Assembly (NCBI RefSeq): GCF_006546825.1
Contig: NZ_VICC01000005.1
Span: 62,001 to 126,000, forward strand
Length of the DNA: 64,000 bases
Source: Actinomyces oris
GTDB lineage: Bacteria > Actinomycetota > Actinomycetes > Actinomycetales > Actinomycetaceae
Reading direction: 5' to 3'
Within the stretch, counting starts at the first letter, position 1. The number at the start of each line of letters is the position of its first letter. A program made the translations under genes and the position numbers. This document shows, piece by piece, positions 1-9,443 of the stretch. The notes under the pieces are model-generated. The model was not told the origin of the DNA. It saw nothing but the letters and a program-made list of their open reading frames with translations, and made no database searches.

Positions 1-1083
1 GGCCTCATGAGCCACTGGCTGGCCACCTCCGTGGCCACCGGCGCCGCAGTCGTCATCGCCCTCATCGTCGTCAACGCCTTCTCCATGGTCATCGGCGAGC
101 TCATCCCCAAGAACGCCACCCTGGCCGACCCCATGCGCGCCGCAGGCCTCGTGGCCCCCTTCCTCATGGGCTTCACCACCCTCCTCAAGCCCCTCATCGT
201 CCTGCTCAACGGCGCCGCCAACGCCGTCCTGCACGCCATGGGCATCGAGCCCGCCGAGGAGCTCAGCGGCGCCCGCAGCGCCGGCGAGCTCGCCTCCCTC
301 GTGCGCCACAGCGCCGAGGAAGGCACCCTCGACGCCTCCACCGCCACCCTGCTCACCCGCTCCATCGGCCTGGGGGCCCTCACCGCCGTCGACGTCATGA
401 CCGACCGCGGCCGCCTCCACACCCTCGATGCCGACGACTCCGCCGAGGACGTCGTGCACCTGGCCCGCGCCACCGGACACTCCCGCTTCCCCGTCATCGG
501 CCGCGACGTCGACGACGTCATGGGCATCGTCCACCTGCGCCGCGCCATCGGCGTCCCCTATGAGCGGCGCGCCGACGTCCCCGTCGCCTCCACCTCCCTC
601 ATGACGCCCGCGCCCCGCGTCCCCGAGACCATGCCGTTGGCCGACCTGCTCGTCGAGCTGCGCGCCCAGGGCTCCCAGATGGCGATCGTCGTCGACGAGT
701 ACGGCGGCACCGCCGGCGTCGTCACCCTCGAGGACGCCGTCGAGGAGGTCGTCGGGGACGTCGCCGACGAGCACGACCGCCGCCGCGCCGGCGCCCACCT
801 CGACCCCTCCGGGCACTGGGTCGTACCCGGCTGGATGCGCCCCGACGAGCTTGCCACCCGCGCCGCCATCCAGGTCCCCGACGACGGCCCCTACGAGACC
901 CTCGGCGGCCTGGTCATGACCGAGCTCGGCCGCATCCCCGCCGTCGGTGACGTCGTCGAGCTGCCCCACGCCTCCCTGACCGTCGACGCCATGGACGGGC
1001 GCCGCGTCACCCGCCTCCACGTGCGCCCCAAGGACCCCGAGGCCGCCCCCGGAAGTCGAGGACCAGAGGGGGAGCGCCGATGA
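1..1083 (+). CDS. CNNM/CorC (HlyC) family membrane protein with CBS pair, 5' end cut by window
   Basis: The reading frame is open from base 1, so the N-terminus lies outside the window. What remains is the end of a DUF21 transmembrane domain (hydrophobic run near residues 10-30, then the family-typical GELIPKN), a tandem CBS pair (about residues 110-250, ending in the [16 protein letters not shown] signature) and a C-terminal CorC_HlyC domain (about 265-345). Family members are inner-membrane proteins linked to Mg2+/Co2+ efflux, although they are often annotated as hemolysins. The stop overlaps the start of the next gene (ATGA), so the two are translationally coupled. The family call is secure; the transported ion is inferred from the family only. 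Confidence 0.9.
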   Translation, partial: GLMSHWLATSVATGAAVVIALIVVNAFSMVIGELIPKNATLADPMRAAGLVAPFLMGFTTLLKPLIVLLNGAANAVLHAMGIEPAEELSGARSAGELASLVRHSAEEGTLDASTATLLTRSIGLGALTAVDVMTDRGRLHTLDADDSAEDVVHLARATGHSRFPVIGRDVDDVMGIVHLRRAIGVPYERRADVPVASTSLMTPAPRVPETMPLADLLVELRAQGSQMAIVVDEYGGTAGVVTLEDAVEEVVGDVADEHDRRRAGAHLDPSGHWVVPGWMRPDELATRAAIQVPDDGPYETLGGLVMTELGRIPAVGDVVELPHASLTVDAMDGRRVTRLHVRPKDPEAAPGSRGPEGERR

Positions 1084-2159
1084 GCACTCCGCTCGCCCTC
1101 CTGCTCACCGTCATCCTCCTGGCAGGAAACGCCTTCTTCGTCGGTGCCGAGTTCGCCGTCACCTCCTCGCGCCGCAGCCAGCTCGAGCCACTGGCCGAGG
1201 CCGGCGACGCCCGCGCCGCCACCGCCCTGTGGGCCCTGCAGAACGTCTCGCGCATGCTGGCCACCGCCCAGCTCGGTGTCACCCTGTGCTCCACCGGGCT
1301 GGGCGTCGTCGCCGAGCCGGCCATCGCCCACGCCCTGGAGCCCCTGCTGGCGACCATCGGCGTCGGGCACGCCGGCTCCCACGCCGTCGCCGTCATCATC
1401 GCCCTGGTCATCGTCGTGGGCCTGCACGTGGTCGCCGGGGAGATGGTGCCCAAGAACATCTCCATCGCCTCCCCGGAGAAGGCTGTGCGCTGGCTCGCCC
1501 CGCCCCTGGTGTGGTGCTCGCGCGTCTTCAGCCCCGTGGTCAACGCTCTCAACGGCTTCGCCAACGGGGTCCTGAGGGTCCTGGGCATCGAGGCCAAGGA
1601 GGAGATCGCCGCCGCCTTCAACGCCGAGGAGGTCGCCTCCATCGTCGAGCGCTCCACCGCCGAGGGCGTCCTGGAGGACTCCACCGGTCTGCTCAGCGGC
1701 GCACTGGAGTTCTCCGAGGAGACCGCCGGCAGCGTCATGGTGCCCCTGCGTGAGCTCGTCACCCTGCCCCAGGACTGCACCCCGGAGGACGTGGAGCGGG
1801 CCGTGGCCTCCACCGGCTTCTCCCGCTTCCCGCTGGTCGCCGACCAGGCCGCAGCTGATCAGGGGGAGGAGCCCGTCATCACCGGCTACCTGCACCTCAA
1901 GGACATCCTTTACGCCGACGGCGCCGAGCGCACCGAGCCGGTACCCGCCTGGCGCGCTCGCGCACTCGTGCCCGTCGGCTACGACGACGAGGTCGAGGAG
2001 GCGCTGGCGGCCATGCAGCGCTCGGGGGCCCACCTCGGGCACGTGCGCAACGCGCAAGGGCGCTTCATCGGGGTCCTCTTCCTGGAGGACATCCTCGAAG
2101 AGCTCGTCGGCGAGGTCAACGACGCCATGCAGCGTGAAGAGCACCAGCGCCGTGATTAA
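1080..2159 (+). CDS. CNNM/CorC family membrane protein lacking the C-terminal CorC_HlyC domain
   Basis: The protein has 359 residues. The N-terminal DUF21 domain has about four hydrophobic segments (residues 1-150) with GEMVPKN at its centre. A CBS pair follows (about 200-345), and the protein stops straight after the second CBS domain, at LEDILEELVGEV. Unlike its upstream partner it has no CorC_HlyC domain. The start ATG overlaps the upstream stop by 4 nt. Such full-length plus shortened pairs recur in actinobacteria and may form heteromers; that is inference. The likely role is ion (Mg2+/Co2+) homeostasis at the membrane. Confidence 0.9.
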   Translation: MSTPLALLLTVILLAGNAFFVGAEFAVTSSRRSQLEPLAEAGDARAATALWALQNVSRMLATAQLGVTLCSTGLGVVAEPAIAHALEPLLATIGVGHAGSHAVAVIIALVIVVGLHVVAGEMVPKNISIASPEKAVRWLAPPLVWCSRVFSPVVNALNGFANGVLRVLGIEAKEEIAAAFNAEEVASIVERSTAEGVLEDSTGLLSGALEFSEETAGSVMVPLRELVTLPQDCTPEDVERAVASTGFSRFPLVADQAAADQGEEPVITGYLHLKDILYADGAERTEPVPAWRARALVPVGYDDEVEEALAAMQRSGAHLGHVRNAQGRFIGVLFLEDILEELVGEVNDAMQREEHQRRD

Positions 2160-2502
2160 ATCGTGATTTAATGGCCGGAATCGGCGGATTCCCACAACAT
2201 GGGCTGCCTGGGGCGACCATTGTCGATCGCTGCTCCAGCACTGGCGTCCAGGCGCCGATTCCTTCGTATGGCACGCGAATCCGGTTAGCGGCCGGCTGGT
2301 CGGATGGAACCCCTGGGGTTTGTGTGAGAAGTGCAGGTCACACAAAGGTGTGCTGGTTCTCCTGGCAAGACTCACAGCGGACCGCTACTGTTTTAACCGA
2401 GTACAACCCAGGCTGTCGCTCTGGCAGCCACCTTGTCGCCACAGCCGGGAGACCGGCCGCAACGACTTCCCTATGACACTCAGCCACCTGGAGGCTTCCC
2501 GC
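2160..2502 (+). other. 343-nt intergenic leader ahead of the M23 peptidase, with a hairpin
   Basis: No convincing gene is present. An exact inverted repeat, TTTGTGTGA-N10-TCACACAAA, lies at 2319-2346. Its TGTGA/TCACA half-sites resemble CRP/GlxR half-sites, but the 10-nt spacing is not the 6 nt expected. Two smaller GC stems follow, one of them GCCGG-GAGA-CCGGC near 2443-2456. The coding frame runs open upstream of 2503, but that segment shows no start with a ribosome binding site. It is probably a regulated 5' UTR; the class is unknown. Confidence 0.4.
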
Positions 2503-4698
2503 GTGACCCCGCAGCCCATGAGTCGACGCCAGCGTCGCGAGGCGGAACGTGCTGCCGAAGCTGCTCGTCAAGTCGCTGAGGCGCAGGCCCGAACCGCCCC
2601 GTCGTCACCGTCGACGACGCACACCACTCACGTCGCCGGAGCCACTCGCCGCTCACGTCGAGACCTTCACACTCACCGCGCCGAGAACGCTGCCGCCTCC
2701 AGCCCCGTCACCGCTCCGAGCCCATCGGCTCTCCCTGACGTCCCGGTCGCCCCGCAGAAGCAGAACCACCCGCAGCGGCCCGTGGCGCCGGCAGCGCCTG
2801 CGACGCGCCCAGGGAGCGGTTCAGCGCCGTCGGTCCCGGCAGAGTCGGCGCAGCCCCAGCCCGTCGCACCGATGAGCCGTATGGCCCGCCGGCATCAGAG
2901 CACCATCGAAGAGCCCGAGCCCACCTCCCAGCAGCCCTCGCAGACGCCGGCGGCTCAGGCGCACGGCGCCGCATCTGCGGCCCCCTCCGTCTTCACCTCC
3001 TCGCCGCAGGTCACCGGTGACACTCGCCCCACCCGGCGCTCCCGCAAGGAGCTGCGCACCGCCCAGGCCTTCGAGGACCCCGAGCAGACGCGGGAGAATC
3101 CCGCTGTCCAGAGCTCCGCGCTACCCCAGGCTCATCGCCCCGAGGGCCACTCCGAGCTCCACCACGACCAGCACCACTCGCATCGTGGCGACCAGGCCGC
3201 GCCCGCCGCGGCACCTTCAACGCCCTCGGCGCTGTCGCCCCTGGTTGCAGCCTCACTGGCCGAGTCCACCTCAGGGTTCGAGCCGGCAGCCGCTCACCCC
3301 GTCGGTGCCACGCCGTGGTGGGCCGCTAGTGGCACACCTCCTGCTTCGCCCAGCGACGCACAGCGTCACGGTCATCGGCACGCAGCCGCGCAGACCGCCT
3401 CCGCCGCAGCCCCAGCCTCGACCGCCTCGGCCAAGCCCGTCGTCGCCGCCACGTCCCACCACACCGCCTCCTTCGACGTCCCTGGCGCGCAGGCGGACCA
3501 CCCCGCCGTCCAGACGCCGCAGGCTGAGCCGTCAGCGCTCGCGGAGCAGGCTCCCTCCGCTCCCGAGACGCCCCACGAGATCCGCTTCTCGCAGCGGATC
3601 ACGGACTTCCGAGGTGCCGAGACCATCGAGGTCCCCGAGGTCCGCAAGATCATGGCCGCCCGCAAGGCCGGGGTGCCGCTCGCGGACGAGGAGACCATCC
3701 GCGCCATCAAGGCCGCCCGGAGCACTAGGAAGACCAAGTCCGAGAAGTCAGCCGCCCAGGCCAAGCGAGGCGAGGCGGCCGATGAGGCCGGCTCCCCGAC
3801 GTCGTCGGCCAAGGCCAAAGCGGCATCGAAGCCGGAGGCCCACCGCGACTCCTCGACCGGACCTGCCCCCGCCCGTCCCGCCCGCCGCCGCACCGGCTCC
3901 GGGATTCTGGGGCGCACCGCCGTCCTGTCGGTCCTGGCCGTGGTCACGGTGCTCGCTCCCTTGTCCAACCACCTCGACAACACCCCGTTGGCCTCGGCCG
4001 CCATGAAGATGCACCCCAGCGGCTCCAGCACGCAGAGCCCGGCCGCCGGTGGCACGAAGGCCTCCTCCGTGGCCAGCGCCGTGCTCGGCAGCGACGACCT
4101 GGACGACGACTCCGACACCCAGCTGTCCAACGTGCCCGACGCCGCCACCCGCGCCAGGATCCGTGAGGCCTTCCAGAACGCCGCCAAGACCTGCTCCTCG
4201 GCCACCGGCGCCTCCGGCGACACCACCGCCTTCAGCTCCAAGCCGCAGCTGTTCTACCCGATGCTTCCGGGCACCTACGAGATCTCGTCGGAGTACGGTT
4301 ACCGCACCCACCCCACCCTCGGCTACCGCAAGCTGCACGCCGGGCAGGACATGGCCGCCCCCGTGGGGACGCCCATCTACGCGGCCGCCGCCGGCACCGT
4401 CACCACCGCCGGCATGGTCGATGGCACCGGAACCATCACCATCAAGCATGAGATCGACGGCCAGGTCTGGTACACCAGCTACCTGCACATGTACGAGGAC
4501 GGCATCCACGTCAAGGTCGGTGACACCGTCACGGCCGGTCAGATGATCGCCGGCGTGGGTAACACGGGCCGGTCCTCCGGTTCTCACCTGCACTTCGAGG
4601 TGCGCACCAAGGACGACACCGCCGACGAGTCCACCGTGGAGCCGTGGGGCTGGCTCAAGCAGCACAACGCCGTCGAGCTCACCACCAACTGCAGCTGA
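2503..4698 (+). CDS. Membrane-anchored M23 family metallopeptidase (LytM-type) with long disordered N-terminus
   Basis: The GTG start at 2503 has GGAGG 8 nt upstream, giving 731 residues. Residues 1-460 are Ala/Pro/Ser-rich and probably disordered and cytoplasmic, with basic RRSRRDL/RRSRKEL-type motifs. One transmembrane segment lies near 467-490. The C-terminal M23 domain (about 585-725) has the zinc ligands in HAGQD (H-x3-D) and HLHFE, within the typical SEYGYRTHP...GNTGRSSGSHLHFE architecture. The likely role is cutting peptidoglycan cross-links or activating amidases during wall remodelling. The disordered arm could tether it to the divisome, which is inference. A long leader suggests mRNA-level control. 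Confidence 0.88.
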   Translation: MTPQPMSRRQRREAERAAEAARQVAEAQARTAPSSPSTTHTTHVAGATRRSRRDLHTHRAENAAASSPVTAPSPSALPDVPVAPQKQNHPQRPVAPAAPATRPGSGSAPSVPAESAQPQPVAPMSRMARRHQSTIEEPEPTSQQPSQTPAAQAHGAASAAPSVFTSSPQVTGDTRPTRRSRKELRTAQAFEDPEQTRENPAVQSSALPQAHRPEGHSELHHDQHHSHRGDQAAPAAAPSTPSALSPLVAASLAESTSGFEPAAAHPVGATPWWAASGTPPASPSDAQRHGHRHAAAQTASAAAPASTASAKPVVAATSHHTASFDVPGAQADHPAVQTPQAEPSALAEQAPSAPETPHEIRFSQRITDFRGAETIEVPEVRKIMAARKAGVPLADEETIRAIKAARSTRKTKSEKSAAQAKRGEAADEAGSPTSSAKAKAASKPEAHRDSSTGPAPARPARRRTGSGILGRTAVLSVLAVVTVLAPLSNHLDNTPLASAAMKMHPSGSSTQSPAAGGTKASSVASAVLGSDDLDDDSDTQLSNVPDAATRARIREAFQNAAKTCSSATGASGDTTAFSSKPQLFYPMLPGTYEISSEYGYRTHPTLGYRKLHAGQDMAAPVGTPIYAAAAGTVTTAGMVDGTGTITIKHEIDGQVWYTSYLHMYEDGIHVKVGDTVTAGQMIAGVGNTGRSSGSHLHFEVRTKDDTADESTVEPWGWLKQHNAVELTTNCS

Positions 4699-4710
4699 GG
4701 GAGACCCACT

Positions 4711-5466
4711 GTGCCGCCTGCCGCGTCACGAACCCGCCGTCCTGCCGTCATTGCCCACCGCGGCGGCGGACGCGAGGTTCCCGAGAACACCTGGAGCGCC
4801 GTCGAGCACGTGGCCGCGCTCGGGCTGGAGTGGATGGAGACCGATCTGCGGCTGACCGCCGACGGCGTCGTCGTGCTCAGCCACGACGAGGACCTGCGGC
4901 GTACCGCGAACGACCCCCGCACCGTGGGGGAGGTCATGTGGGCCGAGCTGGCCGACCTCGACTCCGGCGACGGGCGCGGCTTCGTCCGGCTCGACGACGC
5001 CCTGTACGCCCAGCCGGCGATGAAGTTCAACATCGACCTCAAGGACTCCTGCGTCGTCCAGGCGGCCCTGCAGACGGTGCGCGACGCCCAGGCTCTCGAC
5101 CGAGTCCGGTTCGCCTCCTTCTCCGCCCGCCGGCTGGCCGTGCTGCGCCGCCAGGAGCCACGGGCCATGACCTCACTGGGCGTCAGTGACGTGCTCGGCC
5201 TCATGCTGCGCAGCGAGGCGGCCGTCCCCCTGCCCCAGACCCGCTGGGGCTGGACCCGCGGCAGAGTCGACGCCGTCCAGGTGCCGGAGAGCTACCACGG
5301 CGTTCCGGTGGTCACCCGCCGCTTCGTCGCCTCCGCGCACACCGCAGGCCTGGAGGTCCACGTCTGGACGGTGGACGACCCCGAGCGGATGCGCTACCTG
5401 GCCGACCTCAACGTGGACGCCATCATGACCGACGTCCCCAGCCTCGCCCTCAAGACCCTCAGCTGA
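4711..5466 (+). CDS. Glycerophosphodiester phosphodiesterase (GDPD family)
   Basis: The protein has 251 residues and a GTG start preceded by GGGAGA, 12 nt after the M23 gene, so it is probably co-transcribed. It is a single TIM-barrel GDPD domain. The active-site signatures are present: AHRGG near the N-terminus with ENT following, E-T-D in WMETDLRLT, and the catalytic His in LSHDE. The enzyme hydrolyses glycerophosphodiesters to sn-glycerol 3-phosphate and an alcohol. No signal peptide is seen, so it is probably cytoplasmic. The terminal IMTDVPSLAL matches the family's C-terminal strand. Confidence 0.9.
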   Translation: MPPAASRTRRPAVIAHRGGGREVPENTWSAVEHVAALGLEWMETDLRLTADGVVVLSHDEDLRRTANDPRTVGEVMWAELADLDSGDGRGFVRLDDALYAQPAMKFNIDLKDSCVVQAALQTVRDAQALDRVRFASFSARRLAVLRRQEPRAMTSLGVSDVLGLMLRSEAAVPLPQTRWGWTRGRVDAVQVPESYHGVPVVTRRFVASAHTAGLEVHVWTVDDPERMRYLADLNVDAIMTDVPSLALKTLS

Positions 5467-5599
5467 AGGGCCGTCAAGAACCCGGAGCCGGAGGATGGCC
5501 TCGCGGAACTCGCTTGGGCTCCGCCTCGGCCAGGGGAATTGTGCCGCAACACGCATGAGCGAGCCCCCGCCGCGAGTGGCGACGAGGGCTCGGAGGTAG

Positions 5600-5672
5600 T
5601 GCCCCGGACAGGATTCGAACCTGCGACCTTCTGCTCCGGAGGCAGACGCTCTATCCACTGAGCTACCGGGGC
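5600..5672 (-). tRNA. tRNA-Arg (anticodon CCG)
   Basis: The minus strand gives a complete cloverleaf of 73 nt without an encoded CCA. The acceptor stem is GCCCCGG/CCGGGGC with discriminator A. The D-arm holds AGCTCAGTGGATAGAGC, the anticodon arm TCTGC-CTCCGGA-GCAGA shows the CCG anticodon, and the T-arm holds GGTTCGAATCC. It decodes CGG, a common arginine codon in this genome. It stands alone, convergent with the phosphodiesterase gene and divergent from argS. Confidence 0.97.
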
Positions 5673-5792
5673 CCGAGGCGTGACTGTACCAGCGTCCCGG
5701 TCCCGGAGCGAAACCGGCGCGAGACATGCGACATGTCCCACGATGCCCGGCAGCCGCCGGGCTCGCTCGCGATCCGGCCCGCCCGTTGACGG

Positions 5793-5798
5793 TACGCT
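5793..5798 (+). promoter_or_regulatory. -10 element of a leaderless argS promoter
   Basis: TACGCT fits the actinobacterial TANNNT -10 consensus and is followed by exactly 7 nt before the GTG start at 5806. Transcription would then begin at or next to the start codon. No ribosome binding site precedes the GTG, which fits a leaderless mRNA. The -35 is not recognisable. Confidence 0.55.
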
Positions 5799-5805
5799 GA
5801 CGCGC

Positions 5806-7491
5806 GTGACCCCAGAAGAGCTTGCCGCAGCCATCCGCACCGTCCTGGAGGAGACCTCCGCCGAGGGCTCCCTCGCCCTGCCCGCCGCCGAGATTCCCGA
5901 CCCCCGCGTCGAGCGCCCCCGCAACCGCGACCACGGTGACTGGTCCACCAACGTGGCCATGCAGCTGGCCAAGAAGGCCGGCACCAAGCCGCGCGATCTC
6001 GCCGAGCTCCTCGTCCCTCGTCTTGAGGCCCTCGATGGCATCTCCTCCGTGGAGGTCGCCGGCCCCGGCTTCCTCAACATCCGCCTCGATGCCGCCAGCG
6101 CCGGCGAGCTCGCCCGCTCCATCGTCGACGCCGGTGAGAACTACGGCCGCAACGACTCCCTGAGCGGCCAGCACATCAACCTCGAGTATGTCTCGGCCAA
6201 CCCCACCGGGCCGGTCCACCTCGGTGGCGCCCGCTGGGCCGCCGTCGGCGACTCCCTGGCCCGAATCCTGTCCGCCTGCGGCGCCCAGGTCACCCGGGAG
6301 TACTACTTCAACGACCACGGCACCCAGATCGACCGCTTCGCCCTCTCCCTACTGGCCTCCGCACGCGGCCAGGAGACCCCCGAGGACGGCTACGGCGGCG
6401 CCTACATCAGCGAGATCGCCCAGCAGGTGACCGCCGACGAGCTCGCCGCCGGCCGCCCCGACCCGGCCACCCTGCCCGACGCCGAGGCCACCGAGGTCTT
6501 CCGCTCCCGCGGCGTCGATCTCATGTTCGCCGCCGTCAAGGCCGAGCTGCACGCCTTCCGCTCCGACTTCGACGTCTTCTTCCACGAGGACTCCCTGCAC
6601 ACCTCCGGCGCCGTCGAGCGCGCCATCGCCCGCCTGCGCGAGCGCGGCGTCATCGAGGAGCGCGACGGCGCCACCTGGCTGCGCACCACTGACTTCGGGG
6701 ACGACAAGGACCGCGTCCTCATCAAGTCCGACGGCAACGCCGCCTACTTCGCCGCCGACCTCGCCTACTACCTGGACAAGCGCGAGCGCGGCGCCGACTG
6801 CGCCCTCTACCTGTTCGGGGCCGACCACCACGGCTACATCGGCCGCATGATGGCCATGTGCGCCGCCTTCGGGGACACCCCCGGCACCAACATGCAGATC
6901 CTCATCGGACAGCTCGTCAACCTCGTGCGCAACGGCGTCCCGGTGCGCATGTCCAAGCGCGCCGGCACTATCGTCACCCTGGAGGACCTGGTCGACGCCG
7001 TCGGCGTGGACGCCGCCCGCTACGCCCTGGCCCGCTCCTCCATGGACTCCATGATCGACATCGACCTGGACCTGCTGGCCTCCTCCACCTCCGACAATCC
7101 CGTCTACTACGTCCAGTACGCCCACGCCCGCACCCGCAACGTGGCCCGCAACGCCGCCGAGCACGGCGTGAGCCGCGACCCGAACGAGGCGCCCTTCGAG
7201 CCCGGCGCCCTGGACGATCCGGCCGACGCCGCCCTGCTGGGGGTCCTGGCCCAGTTCCCCGCCACCGTGGCCCAGGCCGCACAGCTGCGTGAGCAGCACC
7301 GTGTGGCCCGCTACCTCGAGCAGCTGGCCGCCGCCTACCACACCTGGTACGGCGCCACTCGCGTCACCCCCCGTGGGGATGACGCCGTGGACTCCGGGCA
7401 CGTGGCCCGCCTGTGGCTCAACGACGCCGTCGGGCAGGTCCTGGCCAACGGGCTCGACCTGCTGGGTGTGAGCGCACCCGAGAGGATGTGA
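5806..7491 (+). CDS. argS: Arginyl-tRNA synthetase
   Basis: A class I aminoacyl-tRNA synthetase of 561 residues. It charges tRNA-Arg using ATP. The N-terminal Arg-tRNA synthetase domain is followed by the Rossmann fold with the HIGH-type signature HLGGARWA near residue 136, the KMSKS-type loop RMSKRAGT near 381, and the all-helical anticodon-binding DALR domain ending at [10 protein letters not shown]. The frame is open upstream to 5680, but the GTG at 5806 begins the conserved [10 protein letters not shown]-terminus and sits at leaderless spacing from a -10. It lies next to a tRNA-Arg gene on the other strand and 6 nt before lysA, the argS-lysA order common in actinobacteria. Confidence 0.97.
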   Translation: MTPEELAAAIRTVLEETSAEGSLALPAAEIPDPRVERPRNRDHGDWSTNVAMQLAKKAGTKPRDLAELLVPRLEALDGISSVEVAGPGFLNIRLDAASAGELARSIVDAGENYGRNDSLSGQHINLEYVSANPTGPVHLGGARWAAVGDSLARILSACGAQVTREYYFNDHGTQIDRFALSLLASARGQETPEDGYGGAYISEIAQQVTADELAAGRPDPATLPDAEATEVFRSRGVDLMFAAVKAELHAFRSDFDVFFHEDSLHTSGAVERAIARLRERGVIEERDGATWLRTTDFGDDKDRVLIKSDGNAAYFAADLAYYLDKRERGADCALYLFGADHHGYIGRMMAMCAAFGDTPGTNMQILIGQLVNLVRNGVPVRMSKRAGTIVTLEDLVDAVGVDAARYALARSSMDSMIDIDLDLLASSTSDNPVYYVQYAHARTRNVARNAAEHGVSRDPNEAPFEPGALDDPADAALLGVLAQFPATVAQAAQLREQHRVARYLEQLAAAYHTWYGATRVTPRGDDAVDSGHVARLWLNDAVGQVLANGLDLLGVSAPERM

Positions 7492-7497
7492 GAATCG

Positions 7498-8958
7498 ATG
7501 ACTGACCAGATTCCCGCCGGAGAGCCGCCCCTGGGGTCACTGGCCTGCCCCGAGCCCGAGGACCGTCCTGACCTGTGGCCCACCACGGCACGGCGCACGG
7601 ACGACGGCGAGCTCGTCCTGGGCGGGCTGACCGTCTCCGAGATCCTCACCGAGGCCCCCAGCCCCGTCTTCGTCCTGGATGAGGCCGACCTGCGTGGCCG
7701 CGCCGCCTCCTGGGCCGCTGCCATGCATGAGGAGTTCTGGCCCAGCTATGGCATGGCCGGGGGAGAGGCCTTCTATGCCGGGAAGGCCTTCCTGACCACC
7801 AAGGTCGCCCAGTGGGTCCTCGAGGAGGGCATGGGCATCGACACCGCCAGCCGCGGCGAGCTCGCCGTGTCCCTGGCCGCCCTGCAGGACGTGGACGGGG
7901 AGGAGGCCACCACGGACGCCACCCGTCTGGGCCTGCACGGCAACGGCAAGACGCAGGCCGAGATCGCCGTCGCCCTCACCCACCATGTGGGTCACCTCGT
8001 CCTCGACTCCCTCGAGGAGGTTGAGCTCGCTGCCCGCGCCGTGCGCGAGCTGCGTGCCAGTGGCGTCTACGGGCCCGAGGAGACCGGCAAGGTCATGGTG
8101 CGCCTGACCACCGGCGTGCACGCCGGTGGTCACGAGTACATCTCCACCGGCCACGAGGACCAGAAGTTCGGCCTCTCCGTCCACGGAGGCGCTGCCCGGC
8201 AGGCCATCGACGCGATCATCGCCGCCTCCGAGCTCGAGCTGCACGGGCTGCACTCCCACATCGGCTCCCAGATCCTGGACCTGGCCGGCTTCCGGGAGGC
8301 CGTCGGCATCGTCCTCACCCTGCGCCACGAGGTCGCCGTCGACACCGGGCACCTGTGCCCGGAGGTCGACCTGGGCGGTGGCTACGGCATCGCCTACACC
8401 GGGGCCGACCCGGTGCCGCCCAGCCCGGCGCAGGTCGCCCGCACCCTGGCCGAGGCCGTGCGCGAGACCTGCGAGCGTCTTGGAGACGAGGTCCCCACCG
8501 TCTCCATCGAGCCCGGCCGCGCAGTCGCCGGCCCGACGACGGTCACCCTCTACACCGTCACCGGCCTCAAGCGTGTCGAGCTGGAGGAGGGGGCCTCGCG
8601 TCTCTACGTCAGCATCGACGGCGGCATGAGTGACAACATCCGTCCCGCCCTCTACGAGGCCGCCTACACGGCCCTGGTCGCCAACCGCCGCCCCGACCCG
8701 CAGGCCGGGCTGGTGCGCAGCCGGGTGGTGGGCAAGCACTGCGAGTCCGGCGACGTCGTCGTGCGCGACGTGGACCTGCCCGCCGACCTGGCCGTCGGTG
8801 ATGTGCTGGCCGTGCCCGCCACCGGCGCCTACGGGCGCTCCATGGCCTCCAACTACAACCTCTTCACCCGCCCCGGCGTGCGCTGGGTGCGCGAGGGCGA
8901 GTCGGGCTGGGTCCTGCGCCCCGAGACCATCGAGGACCTCCTACGCCTGGAGGGCTGA
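7498..8958 (+). CDS. lysA: Diaminopimelate decarboxylase
   Basis: 486 residues. It decarboxylates meso-diaminopimelate to L-lysine, the last step of lysine synthesis, using PLP. The PLP lysine lies in FYAGKAF near residue 93. The family glycine-rich segment GGGYGIAY, the EPGRAVAGP phosphate-binding motif, the active-site Cys in CESGDVV and the C-terminal YNLFTRPG are all present. A ribosome binding site (GAGAGG) overlaps the end of argS, 6 nt upstream, so the pair forms an operon. It is about 40-60 residues longer than many LysA proteins because of an N-terminal extension (GEPPLGSLACPEPEDRP...). Confidence 0.96.
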   Translation: MTDQIPAGEPPLGSLACPEPEDRPDLWPTTARRTDDGELVLGGLTVSEILTEAPSPVFVLDEADLRGRAASWAAAMHEEFWPSYGMAGGEAFYAGKAFLTTKVAQWVLEEGMGIDTASRGELAVSLAALQDVDGEEATTDATRLGLHGNGKTQAEIAVALTHHVGHLVLDSLEEVELAARAVRELRASGVYGPEETGKVMVRLTTGVHAGGHEYISTGHEDQKFGLSVHGGAARQAIDAIIAASELELHGLHSHIGSQILDLAGFREAVGIVLTLRHEVAVDTGHLCPEVDLGGGYGIAYTGADPVPPSPAQVARTLAEAVRETCERLGDEVPTVSIEPGRAVAGPTTVTLYTVTGLKRVELEEGASRLYVSIDGGMSDNIRPALYEAAYTALVANRRPDPQAGLVRSRVVGKHCESGDVVVRDVDLPADLAVGDVLAVPATGAYGRSMASNYNLFTRPGVRWVREGESGWVLRPETIEDLLRLEG

Positions 8959-8980
8959 GGCCTCCTATCGGTCGCTCACT

Positions 8981-9025
8981 GAAGCGCCGTCGTGCCAGGA
9001 ACAAGTCCTGCGACGACGGCGCTTC
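8981..9025 (+). terminator. Hairpin terminator after argS-lysA
   Basis: A perfect 13-bp stem, GAAGCGCCGTCGT/ACGACGGCGCTTC, with an inner AGGA/TCCT pairing, is followed by TGTATATG. It starts 22 nt after the lysA stop. Confidence 0.8.
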
Positions 9026-9201
9026 TGTATATGTTCTGATAAAACGATGAGGTGGCCCTGAGGGCAACAACAACCTTAAAGAGTGCTGGGTGTAGCCACT
9101 TCAAAGGCGGGGTGGATGTCGATTGTTTTGGAGGGCTGACACAACTGACGTGCGGCTTGCCTGATAGGAGAGACACAGGGGCGGCATGGCCCGGCGACAG
9201 A

Positions 9202-9226
9202 TTTCTTGTAGGAAACCTACAAGAAA
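9202..9226. promoter_or_regulatory. 25-bp perfect palindrome, probable operator, upstream of the surface protein
   Basis: The arms are TTTCTTGTAGG and CCTACAAGAAA with AAA between them. It lies 218 nt before the surface-protein start, inside the AT-richer 9026-9443 intergenic stretch. With only 3 nt between the arms it is better suited to a dimeric repressor or activator than to an RNA hairpin. I recognise no specific regulator for this sequence. Apart from it and a TGTGACG-AGAC-TGTGACG direct repeat near 9259-9276, the stretch shows no gene. Confidence 0.6.
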
Positions 9227-9443
9227 ATGGGTTTCTGTTTGTCAGAATAGCGGGTTTGGATGTGACGAGACTGTGACGTCGCGCGTGTTTTGAGTGTTCC
9301 CTGTTCCCAATCAGTCGGTTTGTGACACAGTGGTCTTGGTCATCACGGGGCGGCCTTTCCCTCTCCTGAACAGACGGTGGGAACGTTCGGTGATGTTTCA
9401 CAAGGCAGACCCTTGTCATCTATGCCAGGAATCCGGAGAACCC

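Noticed and set aside
891-2375. 494-residue open frame on the - strand
   Set aside because: It runs opposite the second CNNM gene, has repetitive Gly/Asp/His-rich composition and no ribosome binding site; a GC-driven shadow.
2160-2502. c-di-AMP (ydaO) riboswitch ahead of the M23 peptidase
   Set aside because: This class often precedes actinobacterial wall hydrolases, but its conserved core segments are not found in the leader; only simple stems are visible.
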